Shown: piece by piece, positions 26,001 through 33,778 of the stretch
How positions within the stretch are numbered: position 1 is the stretch's first letter
How the letters are laid out: each line of letters opens with the position of its first letter
Assembly (NCBI GenBank): GCA_030834695.1
Contig: JAUQXK010000083.1
Location: 1-50,381 of the forward strand
Source: Desulfobacterales bacterium
Lineage (GTDB): Bacteria; Desulfobacterota; Desulfobacteria; Desulfobacterales; SpSt-501
Reading direction: 5' to 3'
DNA: 50,381 nucleotides
The notes under the pieces: generated by a model
What the model was told of the DNA's origin: nothing
The model's database searches: none
The model's input: only the letters and a program-made list of their open reading frames with translations
Translations under genes and position numbers: made by a program

Positions 26001-27145
26001 AAAAAATGCCGCCATCGGAAAAGAGCGCGCAGCACCTGTCCGGTGATGAGGAAAAACAACTTGCGGAACAGCGCGGGGCCATCGACCGTCTGGACCAAGA
26101 GATCCTCCGGCTGTTCAACGAACGGCTGGCAGCCGCCGGCCGGATCGGCGAACTCAAACGGCGTTTGGGCCTGCCGGTCCGGGACAACCGCCGCGAAGCC
26201 ATAGTGTTCCGGCGGCTCATGGACATCAACCGGGGCGGCCTCCTAGCGAACCGTTACGTGGTCAAGGTGTTTGCCGCCCTCATGGCGGCGGCCCGTGACG
26301 TCCAGGGAGCGCCGTCGCACGCTGCCGACGGCTTCGGGACCCCGGCCCTGTTTGCGGTTTTCGGCAACCCCGTGGTTCACAGCCTCAGCCCGGTGATGCA
26401 CAACGCGGCCTTCGCCGCCACCGGGTTCAACGGCGTTTACGCAGCCATCCGCGTCAGGGACATCCGCCTGGCCGCAGCAGGCGTCCGTTCGCTGGGACTC
26501 AGGGGCGCCAGCGTCACGCTGCCGCACAAAGAGTCGGTCATGGCCTGCCTGGACACCATCGACCCGGCGGCCCGGCGCATCCAGGCCGTGAACACCATCG
26601 TCAACGATGACGGTACGCTCAGGGGTTTCAACACGGACTGTGCCGGCGCCATGCGGGCGCTCGAGGAGAAAATCACCATATCCGGCCGGCAGGTCGCCGT
26701 CATCGGCGCCGGCGGTTCCGCACGGGCTGTGGCCCATGGCGTTCTGTCGGCCGGCGGGAAGGTGTGCGTTTTCAACCGTTCCAGGGAAAAAGGGGAGGCG
26801 CTGGCAAAGGAGTTGGGCGCGGAGTTCAGGCCCTTGGAGGCGTTCACGGCCGAGCGCATCGAGATTCTCGTCAACACCAGCCCGGTCGGAATGACGCCGC
26901 AGGTGGGACAGAGTCCCGTGCCCCGGGAAAAGCTGCGGCCGGGGATGGTGGTGATGGACATCGTCTACAATCCGCTGAAAACCAGGCTTTTGCTCGAAGC
27001 CGAAGCAGGGGGGTGCGTGACGATCGACGGGCTTGCCATGTTCGTCTACCAGGGGGCGCGGCAGTTCGAGCTGTGGACCGGACTGTCCGCGCCGGTCGAC
27101 ATCATGCGCATGGCAGTCGAAGCCGAGTTGACATCCCGTCCGTAG
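25997..27145 (+). CDS. aroE: Fusion: chorismate mutase (AroQ type) - shikimate dehydrogenase
   Basis: The 382-residue product is about 100 residues longer than a normal AroE. Residues 20-103 match AroQ-class chorismate mutase: EQRGAIDRLDQEILRLFNER, IGELKRR with K54, RDNRREA with E68. Residues 116-382 are shikimate dehydrogenase: FGNPVVHSLSPVMHN (shikimate-binding serines), LPHKE with catalytic K179, GFNTDCAG with D215, the dinucleotide loop GAGGSARAV and the C-terminal VYQGARQFELWTG. The enzyme would join two non-consecutive steps, dehydroshikimate to shikimate and chorismate to prephenate. The start overlaps the aroB stop by four bases. Whether the mutase domain is active or mainly regulatory cannot be told from sequence. 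Confidence 0.88.
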   Translation: MKKMPPSEKSAQHLSGDEEKQLAEQRGAIDRLDQEILRLFNERLAAAGRIGELKRRLGLPVRDNRREAIVFRRLMDINRGGLLANRYVVKVFAALMAAARDVQGAPSHAADGFGTPALFAVFGNPVVHSLSPVMHNAAFAATGFNGVYAAIRVRDIRLAAAGVRSLGLRGASVTLPHKESVMACLDTIDPAARRIQAVNTIVNDDGTLRGFNTDCAGAMRALEEKITISGRQVAVIGAGGSARAVAHGVLSAGGKVCVFNRSREKGEALAKELGAEFRPLEAFTAERIEILVNTSPVGMTPQVGQSPVPREKLRPGMVVMDIVYNPLKTRLLLEAEAGGCVTIDGLAMFVYQGARQFELWTGLSAPVDIMRMAVEAELTSRP

Positions 27146-27149
27146 CAGT

Positions 27150-27267
27150 TCTTAACTCCGGCAATAAAATAGGTTCCATGCGGCCGTATCCCTCATCGGC
27201 GGGGCCGAAAACCCGCCCCGCCGGACCGCGGCTGAAGGTGTACCGGTTCAATTGCCGGAGTAATAAT
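27150..27267. repeat. Composite repeat, copy E, with a different core, inside the aro operon
   Basis: The outer ends TTCTTAACTCCGGCAATAAA and TTCAATTGCCGGAGTAATAA are inverted repeats and match the ends of copies B, C and D. The interior lacks the CGTCATGCC core and instead holds a GC-rich hairpin, CGGCGGGG (27197-27204) with CCCCGCCG (27216-27223). The element exactly fills the gap between the aroE fusion and aroA and could act as an mRNA stability or processing element. Confidence 0.65.
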
Positions 27268-27292
27268 TATCCGCTTGAGAAAGAGCGACTCT

Positions 27293-28552
27293 ATGCGCGC
27301 CGTCAAAACACTTTCGTCGCCGAACCAAGTGCAGGTATCCGTGCCGGGTTCCAAGAGCTACACGCACCGGGTGCTCATCGCCGCCGCGCTCTCGGACGGG
27401 CCTTGCGTGATCCAGAACGCTCTCGACAGCGAGGACACTCGGTTTACGCTTGAGGCTTTGAAAAAATGGGGCGTTCAAGTAGCAGAATCGGAGCAAGACC
27501 TGGTGGTGCATGGGTGCCAGGGCAGGCTGGCGGCCTGCTCCGAGCCGATTTTTTTAGGAAACTCCGGAACATCCATGCGCCTGCTGACCGCCGTGGCCGC
27601 ACTGGCCGAAGGCAGGTCGGTGCTGACCGGGACCGAGCGCCTCCGGGCGCGTCCGATTCAGGACCTGTTGGAGGGGCTCAATCAGCTGGGCGTGACGGCT
27701 CGATCACTGAACGGCAACGGATGCCCGCCGGTTGAAGTCGCAGGGGGCGGCGTGGCCGGCGGAAGGGCGGCTTTGAACTGCGCCCTCAGCAGCCAGTTTC
27801 TCTCGGCGTTGCTGCTGATCGGTCCGTGCACCCGCGACGGCATCGAGATCCAGGTGCTGCGGGGACCGGTATCGCGGCCTTACATCGATATCACGCTGGA
27901 GACCATGGCCCGGTTCGGAGTCCATGCCGATCGCCAGGCGTATGAATGGTTCAGAGTCCCGGGGGGCCAGCACTATCGATCCGGACCATACCGGGTGGAG
28001 CCGGACTGTTCGCAGGCCGGGTACTTCTGGGCGGCCGCGGCCATTACCGGTTCAACCATTGCGGTCAACGGAACCAGCCTGGAATCCCGACAGGGGGACA
28101 TCCGCTTGGTGGAAATCCTGGCGCGCATGGGATGCACGGTCAGCGCACGCGCGAGCGGGATCGCCGTCACGGGCGGCGAGCTGTCGGCAACCGATATCGA
28201 CATGGGCGACATCCCGGACGTGGTTCCCACGCTCGCGGTAGTGGCCGCCTTTGCCCGCGGCCGAACGATCATCCGCAGCGTGGCGCACCTGAAGGAAAAG
28301 GAAAGCGACCGGCTGGCGGCCGTATGCGCCGAGCTGAGCAAAATGGGGATCGAGTCCGGATATGACGAAGATGGGCTCTGGGTGCAGGGCGGACGGCCCA
28401 ACGGTGCGGCCATCGACTGCCACAACGACCATCGCATTGCCATGAGCTTCGCCGTAGCCGGGCTGAAGGCCGCTGGCGTCAGAATCTTGGATGAAGGCTG
28501 CGTGCAAAAGTCTTTTCCCGCCTTCTGGGAGGTCTTCGAGGGGCTTTATTGA
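27293..28552 (+). CDS. aroA: 3-phosphoshikimate 1-carboxyvinyltransferase (EPSP synthase)
   Basis: The 419-residue product catalyses the sixth shikimate-pathway step, joining shikimate-3-phosphate and phosphoenolpyruvate. Diagnostic segments: VPGSKSYTHRVLIAAALSDG (substrate Lys-Ser), LGNSGTSMRLLTAVAAL (GNSGT), SSQFLSALLLIGP, the DIPDVVPTLAVVAAFARG region with catalytic Asp, HLKEKESDRLAAV and HNDHRIAMSFAVAGL. The GNSGTSMR loop (Gly-Thr context, no GNAGTA) is a variant of the glyphosate-interacting loop. The ATG at 27293 is preferred over a TTG six codons earlier. Last gene of the operon; chorismate synthase and shikimate kinase are not in the window. Confidence 0.95.
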   Translation: MRAVKTLSSPNQVQVSVPGSKSYTHRVLIAAALSDGPCVIQNALDSEDTRFTLEALKKWGVQVAESEQDLVVHGCQGRLAACSEPIFLGNSGTSMRLLTAVAALAEGRSVLTGTERLRARPIQDLLEGLNQLGVTARSLNGNGCPPVEVAGGGVAGGRAALNCALSSQFLSALLLIGPCTRDGIEIQVLRGPVSRPYIDITLETMARFGVHADRQAYEWFRVPGGQHYRSGPYRVEPDCSQAGYFWAAAAITGSTIAVNGTSLESRQGDIRLVEILARMGCTVSARASGIAVTGGELSATDIDMGDIPDVVPTLAVVAAFARGRTIIRSVAHLKEKESDRLAAVCAELSKMGIESGYDEDGLWVQGGRPNGAAIDCHNDHRIAMSFAVAGLKAAGVRILDEGCVQKSFPAFWEVFEGLY

Positions 28553-28563
28553 GCGGCCGGCCG

Positions 28564-29109
28564 TTAGTTGGAGTAGTGATAGGACTTGACGAGCTGCGCG
28601 ATAAAATCCGAGACCTCCTGCTGCGTGCCCGCCAGGAACAATTCCAATTTCGTTTTGCGCGACGGGTCTGTTTCAGAACCGACGACATTGGCCCTGATCT
28701 GAACGTCGCGGTTGTCCAGATTGATGAACGACACCAAAACGCAATCCGGTATGGTGCTGCAAAAGACCTCTATGCATAGTTCCGCCGGGCCGACCTCGGT
28801 GATCAGGCCGATGTAAAAACTCAACGGGTTGCCCTCGCCGTCGATTGCAATGCAGGACACCGGTACCGACACGGTTATGCGTTGGTGCTTTTTCTTGCTT
28901 GCCTGCGGATCAGACGCGCCGGGGGCGGCCTCGCGCCGGTTTCGAAGTCCCTTCCCGTCCTCGGATTCGGCTCCGGGCCCGCCAGTGCCCGGCGGAACCG
29001 CGATGAAAATGGCGCCACACTTGGTGCATCGGACCTTTGAGCCATCCGACTTCAACAGCTTTTCGTTCAAGCTGAATTTGCGCGAGCAGCCGTTGCATTC
29101 AATGATCAT
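28564..29109 (-). CDS. Zinc-ribbon plus PilZ-domain protein
   Basis: The 181-residue product begins with an MJ0042-type zinc ribbon, MIIECNGCSRKFSLNEKLL then KVRCTKCGAIF (CxxC...CxxC), followed by a low-complexity linker (about 45-80) and a PilZ-like beta barrel (HQRITVSVPVSCIAIDGEGN onward). The canonical PilZ RxxxR and DxSxxG motifs are weak, so cyclic di-GMP binding is uncertain. The start at 29109 follows AAGGAGG with 11-base spacing. Such fusions are common in Desulfobacterota. It is cotranscribed with the DUF6982-like gene upstream (20-base gap). Confidence 0.75.
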   Translation of the reverse strand: MIIECNGCSRKFSLNEKLLKSDGSKVRCTKCGAIFIAVPPGTGGPGAESEDGKGLRNRREAAPGASDPQASKKKHQRITVSVPVSCIAIDGEGNPLSFYIGLITEVGPAELCIEVFCSTIPDCVLVSFINLDNRDVQIRANVVGSETDPSRKTKLELFLAGTQQEVSDFIAQLVKSYHYSN

Positions 29110-29129
29110 CGCGGACACGTCCTCCTTGG

Positions 29130-29516
29130 TTAAACCATTTCAATGGCCTCGGTCGCTGACGCGACCACGAAAATACGTTCATTGTTCCCCTTCAGGTCGG
29201 CCGGGACTAAATAAAAACCGGATCGGTCCGGGGAATAGCCGGTGGTGTACCCCACTATGGTTTCGCCGTCGCTGAACTTCACTTGGATCTTCCGGCCGCC
29301 GCCGGGCACCTTGTCGCCGTAGTTCTTCTTGTGCTGTTTGTCGCCCTCGTAACTCTTTACGAAAAACAGCGCCTTCAGCTCTTCAACGTGGATTTCCATC
29401 TGTTCACCGTTGACCAGCTCCAGATGAAAGTTGGTTTTATTCGGAAAAAAATTATTGGTCTTACCTTTGAGAATCGTGTTGTCCTTGAAGCGGACCACCA
29501 CCTTGTTCGTAACCAC
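29130..29516 (-). CDS. DUF6982-like small protein
   Basis: The 128-residue product has two similar halves: KVVVRFKDNTILKGKTNNFF in the first and KIQVKFSDGETIVGYTTGYS in the second, each an RF/KFxDGxxxxGxT strand pattern typical of a small beta-barrel domain (DUF6982-like). It is cytoplasmic with unknown function. The start is GTG at 29516 with AGGAGA at 8-9 bases. It lies directly upstream of the zinc-ribbon/PilZ gene; both recur together as putative signalling or RNA-associated proteins, which is inference. Confidence 0.65.
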   Translation of the reverse strand: MVTNKVVVRFKDNTILKGKTNNFFPNKTNFHLELVNGEQMEIHVEELKALFFVKSYEGDKQHKKNYGDKVPGGGRKIQVKFSDGETIVGYTTGYSPDRSGFYLVPADLKGNNERIFVVASATEAIEMV

Positions 29517-29782
29517 GCCGCATTCTCCTGAGTAGCTGTTATTGTTTGAATAACTGCTATCATTTTAACACTATTTTTCTCGGATGGCTATTGATTCCTA
29601 TGGCAATAGAAATAACCGCGGCGCGCAGCGGCCGAAACCCCGCCGCAGCGGAGGCCGGCGGATGGCGAACGGGCTCACTGGCCGGAGTCAGAAAACCGAG
29701 GGGGCTTTTCACCAACACGGAACGGGCGAGGGAGCCTCCGCGCCCATTTTGGGTGCCGTTGTTCCTGGGGGCAGACGAGCGT

Positions 29783-30481
29783 CTATTTCGACTGCTTCAG
29801 GTAGCGGTAATAGCTGTCCAGGGTATAGACGGCAGCGAGCGGATTGTGGCCGAAGACCCGGTCTTTGGCAGCCAATACCGTGCAGAAGGCGTCGCTGTAT
29901 TTAAAGACCAGGGAATCGTGCCCGACGCACAGCCCCAGCAGAACGTTGAACTCGGTCTTGGCTTTATTCATCAGCATGGCCTGGGAAATGGGATTGCACA
30001 TGGACTCGTGCCGGCCGATCGCGATCTTCTGGTGGTCGGCGATGCCGATGGTTTCCTTCGGAACTTGGCCGACCTTGCAGATGGCCGATACGACGTCAAA
30101 ACCCCTGGAGCGCAAAAAGTCGGCAACGATCTTGCCTTCCCGGGCCAGCCCGGCGCAGAAGATGAGCCCGAGGCGCCGGTAGTTCATGCGCTGGGCGAAT
30201 TCGGCGATCTCGAGGATCCGCGGCTTCAATGGCTTCACATTGGCATAGCCGTGCTCACGCTCGGCGTAGCCTTCCCCTTCTTGGACGGACGCGGCCTGGG
30301 CAAAGGCGCGGATGTCGGGCTTTTCGTATTCCAGCTTCGCCTGTGCGATCGTGTCGGTCTGGTTGCGGGTCGGGCAGGTTTCCGGATGTTTTCCGTCCAG
30401 GTTCATGCAAAACCGATCCGCATTCTTGAACGGGCAGGCGGCGCAATCGGATGATTCGGCAGAGCAGCGATCCAACGTCAT
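29783..30481 (-). CDS. DUF1847 cysteine-rich metal-binding protein
   Basis: The 232-residue product starts with a cysteine cluster (CSAESSDCAACPFKNADRFC, then CPTRN) typical of DUF1847, followed by the conserved segments RILEIAEFAQRMNYRRLGLI, FCAGLAREGKIVADFLRSRG and LLGLCVGHDSLVFKYSDAFC. Family members are predicted to bind a metal or iron-sulfur cluster and are common in strict anaerobes. The start codon overlaps the MerR regulator's stop (ATGA), so the two are coupled. The role is unknown; the context suggests a sensor or accessory factor for the neighbouring catabolic genes. Confidence 0.8.
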   Translation of the reverse strand: MTLDRCSAESSDCAACPFKNADRFCMNLDGKHPETCPTRNQTDTIAQAKLEYEKPDIRAFAQAASVQEGEGYAEREHGYANVKPLKPRILEIAEFAQRMNYRRLGLIFCAGLAREGKIVADFLRSRGFDVVSAICKVGQVPKETIGIADHQKIAIGRHESMCNPISQAMLMNKAKTEFNVLLGLCVGHDSLVFKYSDAFCTVLAAKDRVFGHNPLAAVYTLDSYYRYLKQSK

Positions 30482-31233
30482 GAGATTCCTTTCTGATTCC
30501 TGGTTTTCCCCGAAGGGGTTGCAAGTTTTCTGCGGCTTTTTGGGCGTCGCAAACCGTGGTACTCTTCTCGCACCAATTTACGGTACATATGGTAAAAAAA
30601 CAAACTCATGATTTCGGCAAATTTGCTGCCCTTTTCGTCCAGTTCGGTCGAAGAAAGCCGTTCCAGATTGCGCTGGTAATAATCGCGGTGCGAACTGCGC
30701 ACGAACCGCCGGATGAAATCGGCGATACGCTTCAATTCCTCGGGATCATAGCCGTTTTTGGGCCCGAAGCCAAGCCGGTCCATATCGACCATCAGGCGCC
30801 CGATGATAAGATCGTCACGCGAGTACAGCGGTTCGCCGTCTTTCGGGTGGGCGGTGATGATCCCCCAGTCCTCCATGACCGCGAGCCATTTGCGGCCGAT
30901 GCCGGTGGCTTGCCGAAAGGCCTCCCGACCGACCACTTCCGTGGCCAGCAGGCGGTCGAGCGGCCGGAAATATTTGTTGTGGAGGTCCGCCACGGCCTGA
31001 TCCGAGGCCGATTGCCGCCGGTTCTGCCGGAGGATTTTTTTGATCTCGGGAATCGGCAGGAAAAAACTGTCCCGCAGCTCCTTGATCAGAAGAATGCGGT
31101 CGACATGGGTGGCGGTGTAGTCGGCGGTGTGGGTGCCGGACCGCCGCGGCTTATGAATAAGACCCTCCCGAAGGTAGAAGTGGATGGTCTCCTTGGGGAC
31201 GCCGGTTTGTTTGACAAGCTCGCCGATACGCAT
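30478..31233 (-). CDS. MerR-family transcription regulator
   Basis: The 251-residue product has an N-terminal MerR helix-turn-helix (MRIGELVKQTGVPKETIHFY, LREGLIHKPRRSGT) and a long C-terminal region (about 110-251) unlike metal-sensing MerR proteins. The C-terminal part contains FIRRFVRSSHRDYYQRNLER and ends in a basic tail. The start at 31233 is chosen because MRIGELVK is the standard MerR N-terminus; upstream in-frame sequence is basic and unstructured. Divergent transcription from the fadB-like operon makes it the probable local regulator, perhaps responding to an acyl-CoA. Confidence 0.82.
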   Translation of the reverse strand: MRIGELVKQTGVPKETIHFYLREGLIHKPRRSGTHTADYTATHVDRILLIKELRDSFFLPIPEIKKILRQNRRQSASDQAVADLHNKYFRPLDRLLATEVVGREAFRQATGIGRKWLAVMEDWGIITAHPKDGEPLYSRDDLIIGRLMVDMDRLGFGPKNGYDPEELKRIADFIRRFVRSSHRDYYQRNLERLSSTELDEKGSKFAEIMSLFFYHMYRKLVREEYHGLRRPKSRRKLATPSGKTRNQKGIS

Positions 31234-31364
31234 GCTGAATTCCGTTGTGCCGGGCGCACCCGGGGAATAGCCAGTTGCCGCTTTTCTTTTCCGCCGAGCG
31301 CGAAAAGGCAACCGGCGAATCAACAGTTACTCGGGGCCGGCCGTAAAAGTCAACAAAAAAAGTA

Positions 31365-31392
31365 TTGACAAATTTATACATTAATATAGACA
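31365..31392 (+). promoter_or_regulatory. Candidate sigma-70 promoter of the fadB-like operon
   Basis: TTGACA at 31365-31370 is a perfect -35 hexamer. A -10 candidate TAGACA lies 16 bases downstream (31387-31392), with an alternative TATAGA at 31385-31390. The spacer is entirely AT-rich (AATTTATACATTAATA) with partial dyad symmetry, where a MerR-type regulator would bind. The surroundings are GC-rich, so the AT-rich island stands out. Confidence 0.55.
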
Positions 31393-31484
31393 TGATGAAT
31401 CATTTAACGTGTAGCACGATACACGCTTTTTCCCAGCGGCCGGCGCGTCGGGTCATGCCCCAGCCGATCATCCGGCGCGCTGCG

Positions 31485-31507
31485 GTGCCGGTCATGATGA
31501 CCGGCAC
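31485..31507. promoter_or_regulatory. Perfect 11-bp inverted repeat in the leader of the fadB-like gene
   Basis: GTGCCGGTCAT and ATGACCGGCAC are perfect inverted repeats around a single G. The site lies about 95 bases after the candidate promoter and 48 bases before the ATG of the fadB-like gene. It could be an operator or an mRNA hairpin controlling translation. No T-run follows. Confidence 0.45.
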
Positions 31508-31554
31508 CCGTGCAAGGCCAGCAACCATCTTCCAACCAGAGAGGATGCCGAAAC

Positions 31555-33684
31555 ATGAAAATGGATTACAAGACGGTCAAGGTCGAGGTCGCGGAGGGGA
31601 TCGCGGTCTTTCGGATGGACAACCCTCCGGTGAACCAGCTCTCAGAGCACTTCGTTAGGGAACTATCCGATGCATTTGCGGAAGCCTTCAAAGACGGCGC
31701 GGTGAAAGCGGTCGTGCTGACCGGCACCGGCAAGAATTTTATCGCTGGCGCCGACATCACCCAGATCAAGGACGTCCGGACGCGCGAACGGATCCTGGCA
31801 CTGCTCAAGGACAACAACCGCTTCCTCAACTCCATTGAAACCGGCCCCAAACCGGTGGTGGCCGCTATCAACGGGAACTGCCTAGGCGGCGGCCTGGAGC
31901 TCGCCATGGCCTGCCACTACCGGGTGGCGGTCCGGGGTGTGGACCTCGGTCAAGCCGAAGTCCAGATCGGGCTCATTCCCGGCGCCGGCGGAACCCAGCG
32001 TCTGCCGCGGCTGATCGGGCTGCCCAACGCGCTCGACATGATCACGACCGGCAAGGCGATCAAGGCCGAAAAAGCCCTGGATCGCACCCTGGTGGACGAG
32101 CTTGCGGATGCATCGCGGTTGGTGGAAACCGCCGTGCAGGCCGCGCGGCGCTTTATCTCCGGCCAGCTGAACCTGAAACTGCGCGCGACCCGCCATCGTC
32201 ACGAACGGCTGCCGAGCGCGGCCGAGAAAAAGGCGCTGCTGGACTTCGCCAAACTCATGACGGCCGCCAAGGGTAAAGGCTACATTGCCCCGCTCAAGGC
32301 CATCGAGGCCTTTGAAAAGGGGCTCGGCTACGATCTCGAGGCTGACCTGGATCAGGAGGCCGAGCTGTTTGCCGACTGCCTGCTCTCCGATGTGGCCCGC
32401 AACCTGATCGGCATCTTCCTCAACACGCGCGCGGCCGGGCGGCTGCCGCGCATCGAGGGGATCAAGCCGGGCGCGATCAAGAAAGTGGCCATGCTGGGCG
32501 GCGGGGTCATGGGGTCCGGAATCGTGCACCTGCTCTTGACCGGTGGCTTTAAGGCCGTGCTCTGGGACATCAACCCAGGGGCCGTCGAGAAGGGGCTGGC
32601 CGCCGTCCGGGGAACCTTCGACTATCACATCAAGAGCAAGAAGATGTCGGCCGAAGAGTTGGAGCGCCTGTTGAAGGACGGACTGGCCACCACCTCGTCG
32701 CTGGAGGACCTCAAGGATGTCGATCTGGTCATCGAAGCGGTCCTGGAGGACATGCGGGTCAAACAGGACATCTGGAAAAAACTTGAAGCGGCCTGCCGGC
32801 CGGAAGTGATTTTCGCCACCAACACCTCGGCCCTGCCCATCACCGAGATGGCCTCGGTGCTCAAGGACCCCCGGCGCATGATCGGCCTGCATTTCTTCAA
32901 CCCGGCCCACCGCATGCAGCTGCTCGAAACCATCTGCGCGCAGAAGACCTCCGACGGCACTCTCGCCACGAGCGTTGCGTTCGGCCGGGCCATCAAAAAG
33001 ATCCCGATCGTCGTCAACGACGGCCCCGGATTTTATGTGTCGCGCCAGCTCAGTGCGCTGATGAGCGGATCGATTTTCCTGATGGCGGACGGCGTGGACG
33101 GCGCCGCCATCGAAAGCGCCATGACCGAATTCGGCATGCCCATGGGACCGGCCGCGCTTTCCGATCTGACGGGGATCGACATCAACTACCACGTCAACCG
33201 CACCTTCGAAAAACGTCTGGGCGAGCGCTGGAAGGTCCATCCCCTGACCGAGGCGATCTACCAAACCGGCTGCTACGGCCGCAAGACCGGCGCCGGCTAC
33301 ATGGATTACAGCGGCCCGACGCCGGTACCCAACCCCAAGGTCGTCGACGTGGTCCGGGCCTACCTGCAGGAGCACCGCATCCCCCCGAAGAAGGTCGCCC
33401 AGCAGGAGATCGTCGATATCATGCTGGCCGCCGCCATCAACGAGGCCGCCTTCATGATGGAGGAGGGCATCTGCGACCGGCCCCAGGACATGGACCTGGC
33501 CATGATTTACGGCACAGGCTTCCCGCCCTATCGCGGCGGTATCCTGCGCTACGCCGACAAATGGGGGCTGGCGAACGTCCTTCACCAGCTGGTGGAGCTC
33601 GAGAAGCGCTACGGAACGCGCTTCACGCCTGCCAAACTGATCGGCGACATGGCGCAGAGCGGCAAAACCTTTTACAAAGATTGA
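31555..33684 (+). CDS. fadB: Bifunctional enoyl-CoA hydratase / 3-hydroxyacyl-CoA dehydrogenase
   Basis: The 709-residue product has an N-terminal crotonase domain (about 1-190; FIAGADITQIKD, AINGNCLGGGLELAMACHYR, IGLIPGAGGTQRLPRLIG), then a 3-hydroxyacyl-CoA dehydrogenase: the NAD loop VAMLGGGVMGSGIVHLLLTG, FATNTSALPITEMA, IGLHFFNPAHRMQLLE with catalytic His, and two C-terminal helical domains (FGMPMGPAALSDLTGIDI). It hydrates and oxidises acyl-CoA intermediates of beta-oxidation. The ATG at 31555 has GAGG upstream. First gene of an operon with thiolase, a dehydratase pair and an amidase. Confidence 0.93.
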   Translation: MKMDYKTVKVEVAEGIAVFRMDNPPVNQLSEHFVRELSDAFAEAFKDGAVKAVVLTGTGKNFIAGADITQIKDVRTRERILALLKDNNRFLNSIETGPKPVVAAINGNCLGGGLELAMACHYRVAVRGVDLGQAEVQIGLIPGAGGTQRLPRLIGLPNALDMITTGKAIKAEKALDRTLVDELADASRLVETAVQAARRFISGQLNLKLRATRHRHERLPSAAEKKALLDFAKLMTAAKGKGYIAPLKAIEAFEKGLGYDLEADLDQEAELFADCLLSDVARNLIGIFLNTRAAGRLPRIEGIKPGAIKKVAMLGGGVMGSGIVHLLLTGGFKAVLWDINPGAVEKGLAAVRGTFDYHIKSKKMSAEELERLLKDGLATTSSLEDLKDVDLVIEAVLEDMRVKQDIWKKLEAACRPEVIFATNTSALPITEMASVLKDPRRMIGLHFFNPAHRMQLLETICAQKTSDGTLATSVAFGRAIKKIPIVVNDGPGFYVSRQLSALMSGSIFLMADGVDGAAIESAMTEFGMPMGPAALSDLTGIDINYHVNRTFEKRLGERWKVHPLTEAIYQTGCYGRKTGAGYMDYSGPTPVPNPKVVDVVRAYLQEHRIPPKKVAQQEIVDIMLAAAINEAAFMMEEGICDRPQDMDLAMIYGTGFPPYRGGILRYADKWGLANVLHQLVELEKRYGTRFTPAKLIGDMAQSGKTFYKD

Positions 33685-33778
33685 GCCTCGGCGGGCCCGC
33701 GCGTCATGGCCGAACATCAAATACCAAATTTAATAAACACCAATCGTTACAACACCCATTCAACATAAGGAGGAGTCC

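Noticed and set aside
31882-33720. 612-codon minus-strand frame opposite the fadB-like gene
   Set aside because: High-GC mirror frame rich in His, Gly, Arg and Asp; the plus-strand protein is unmistakable.
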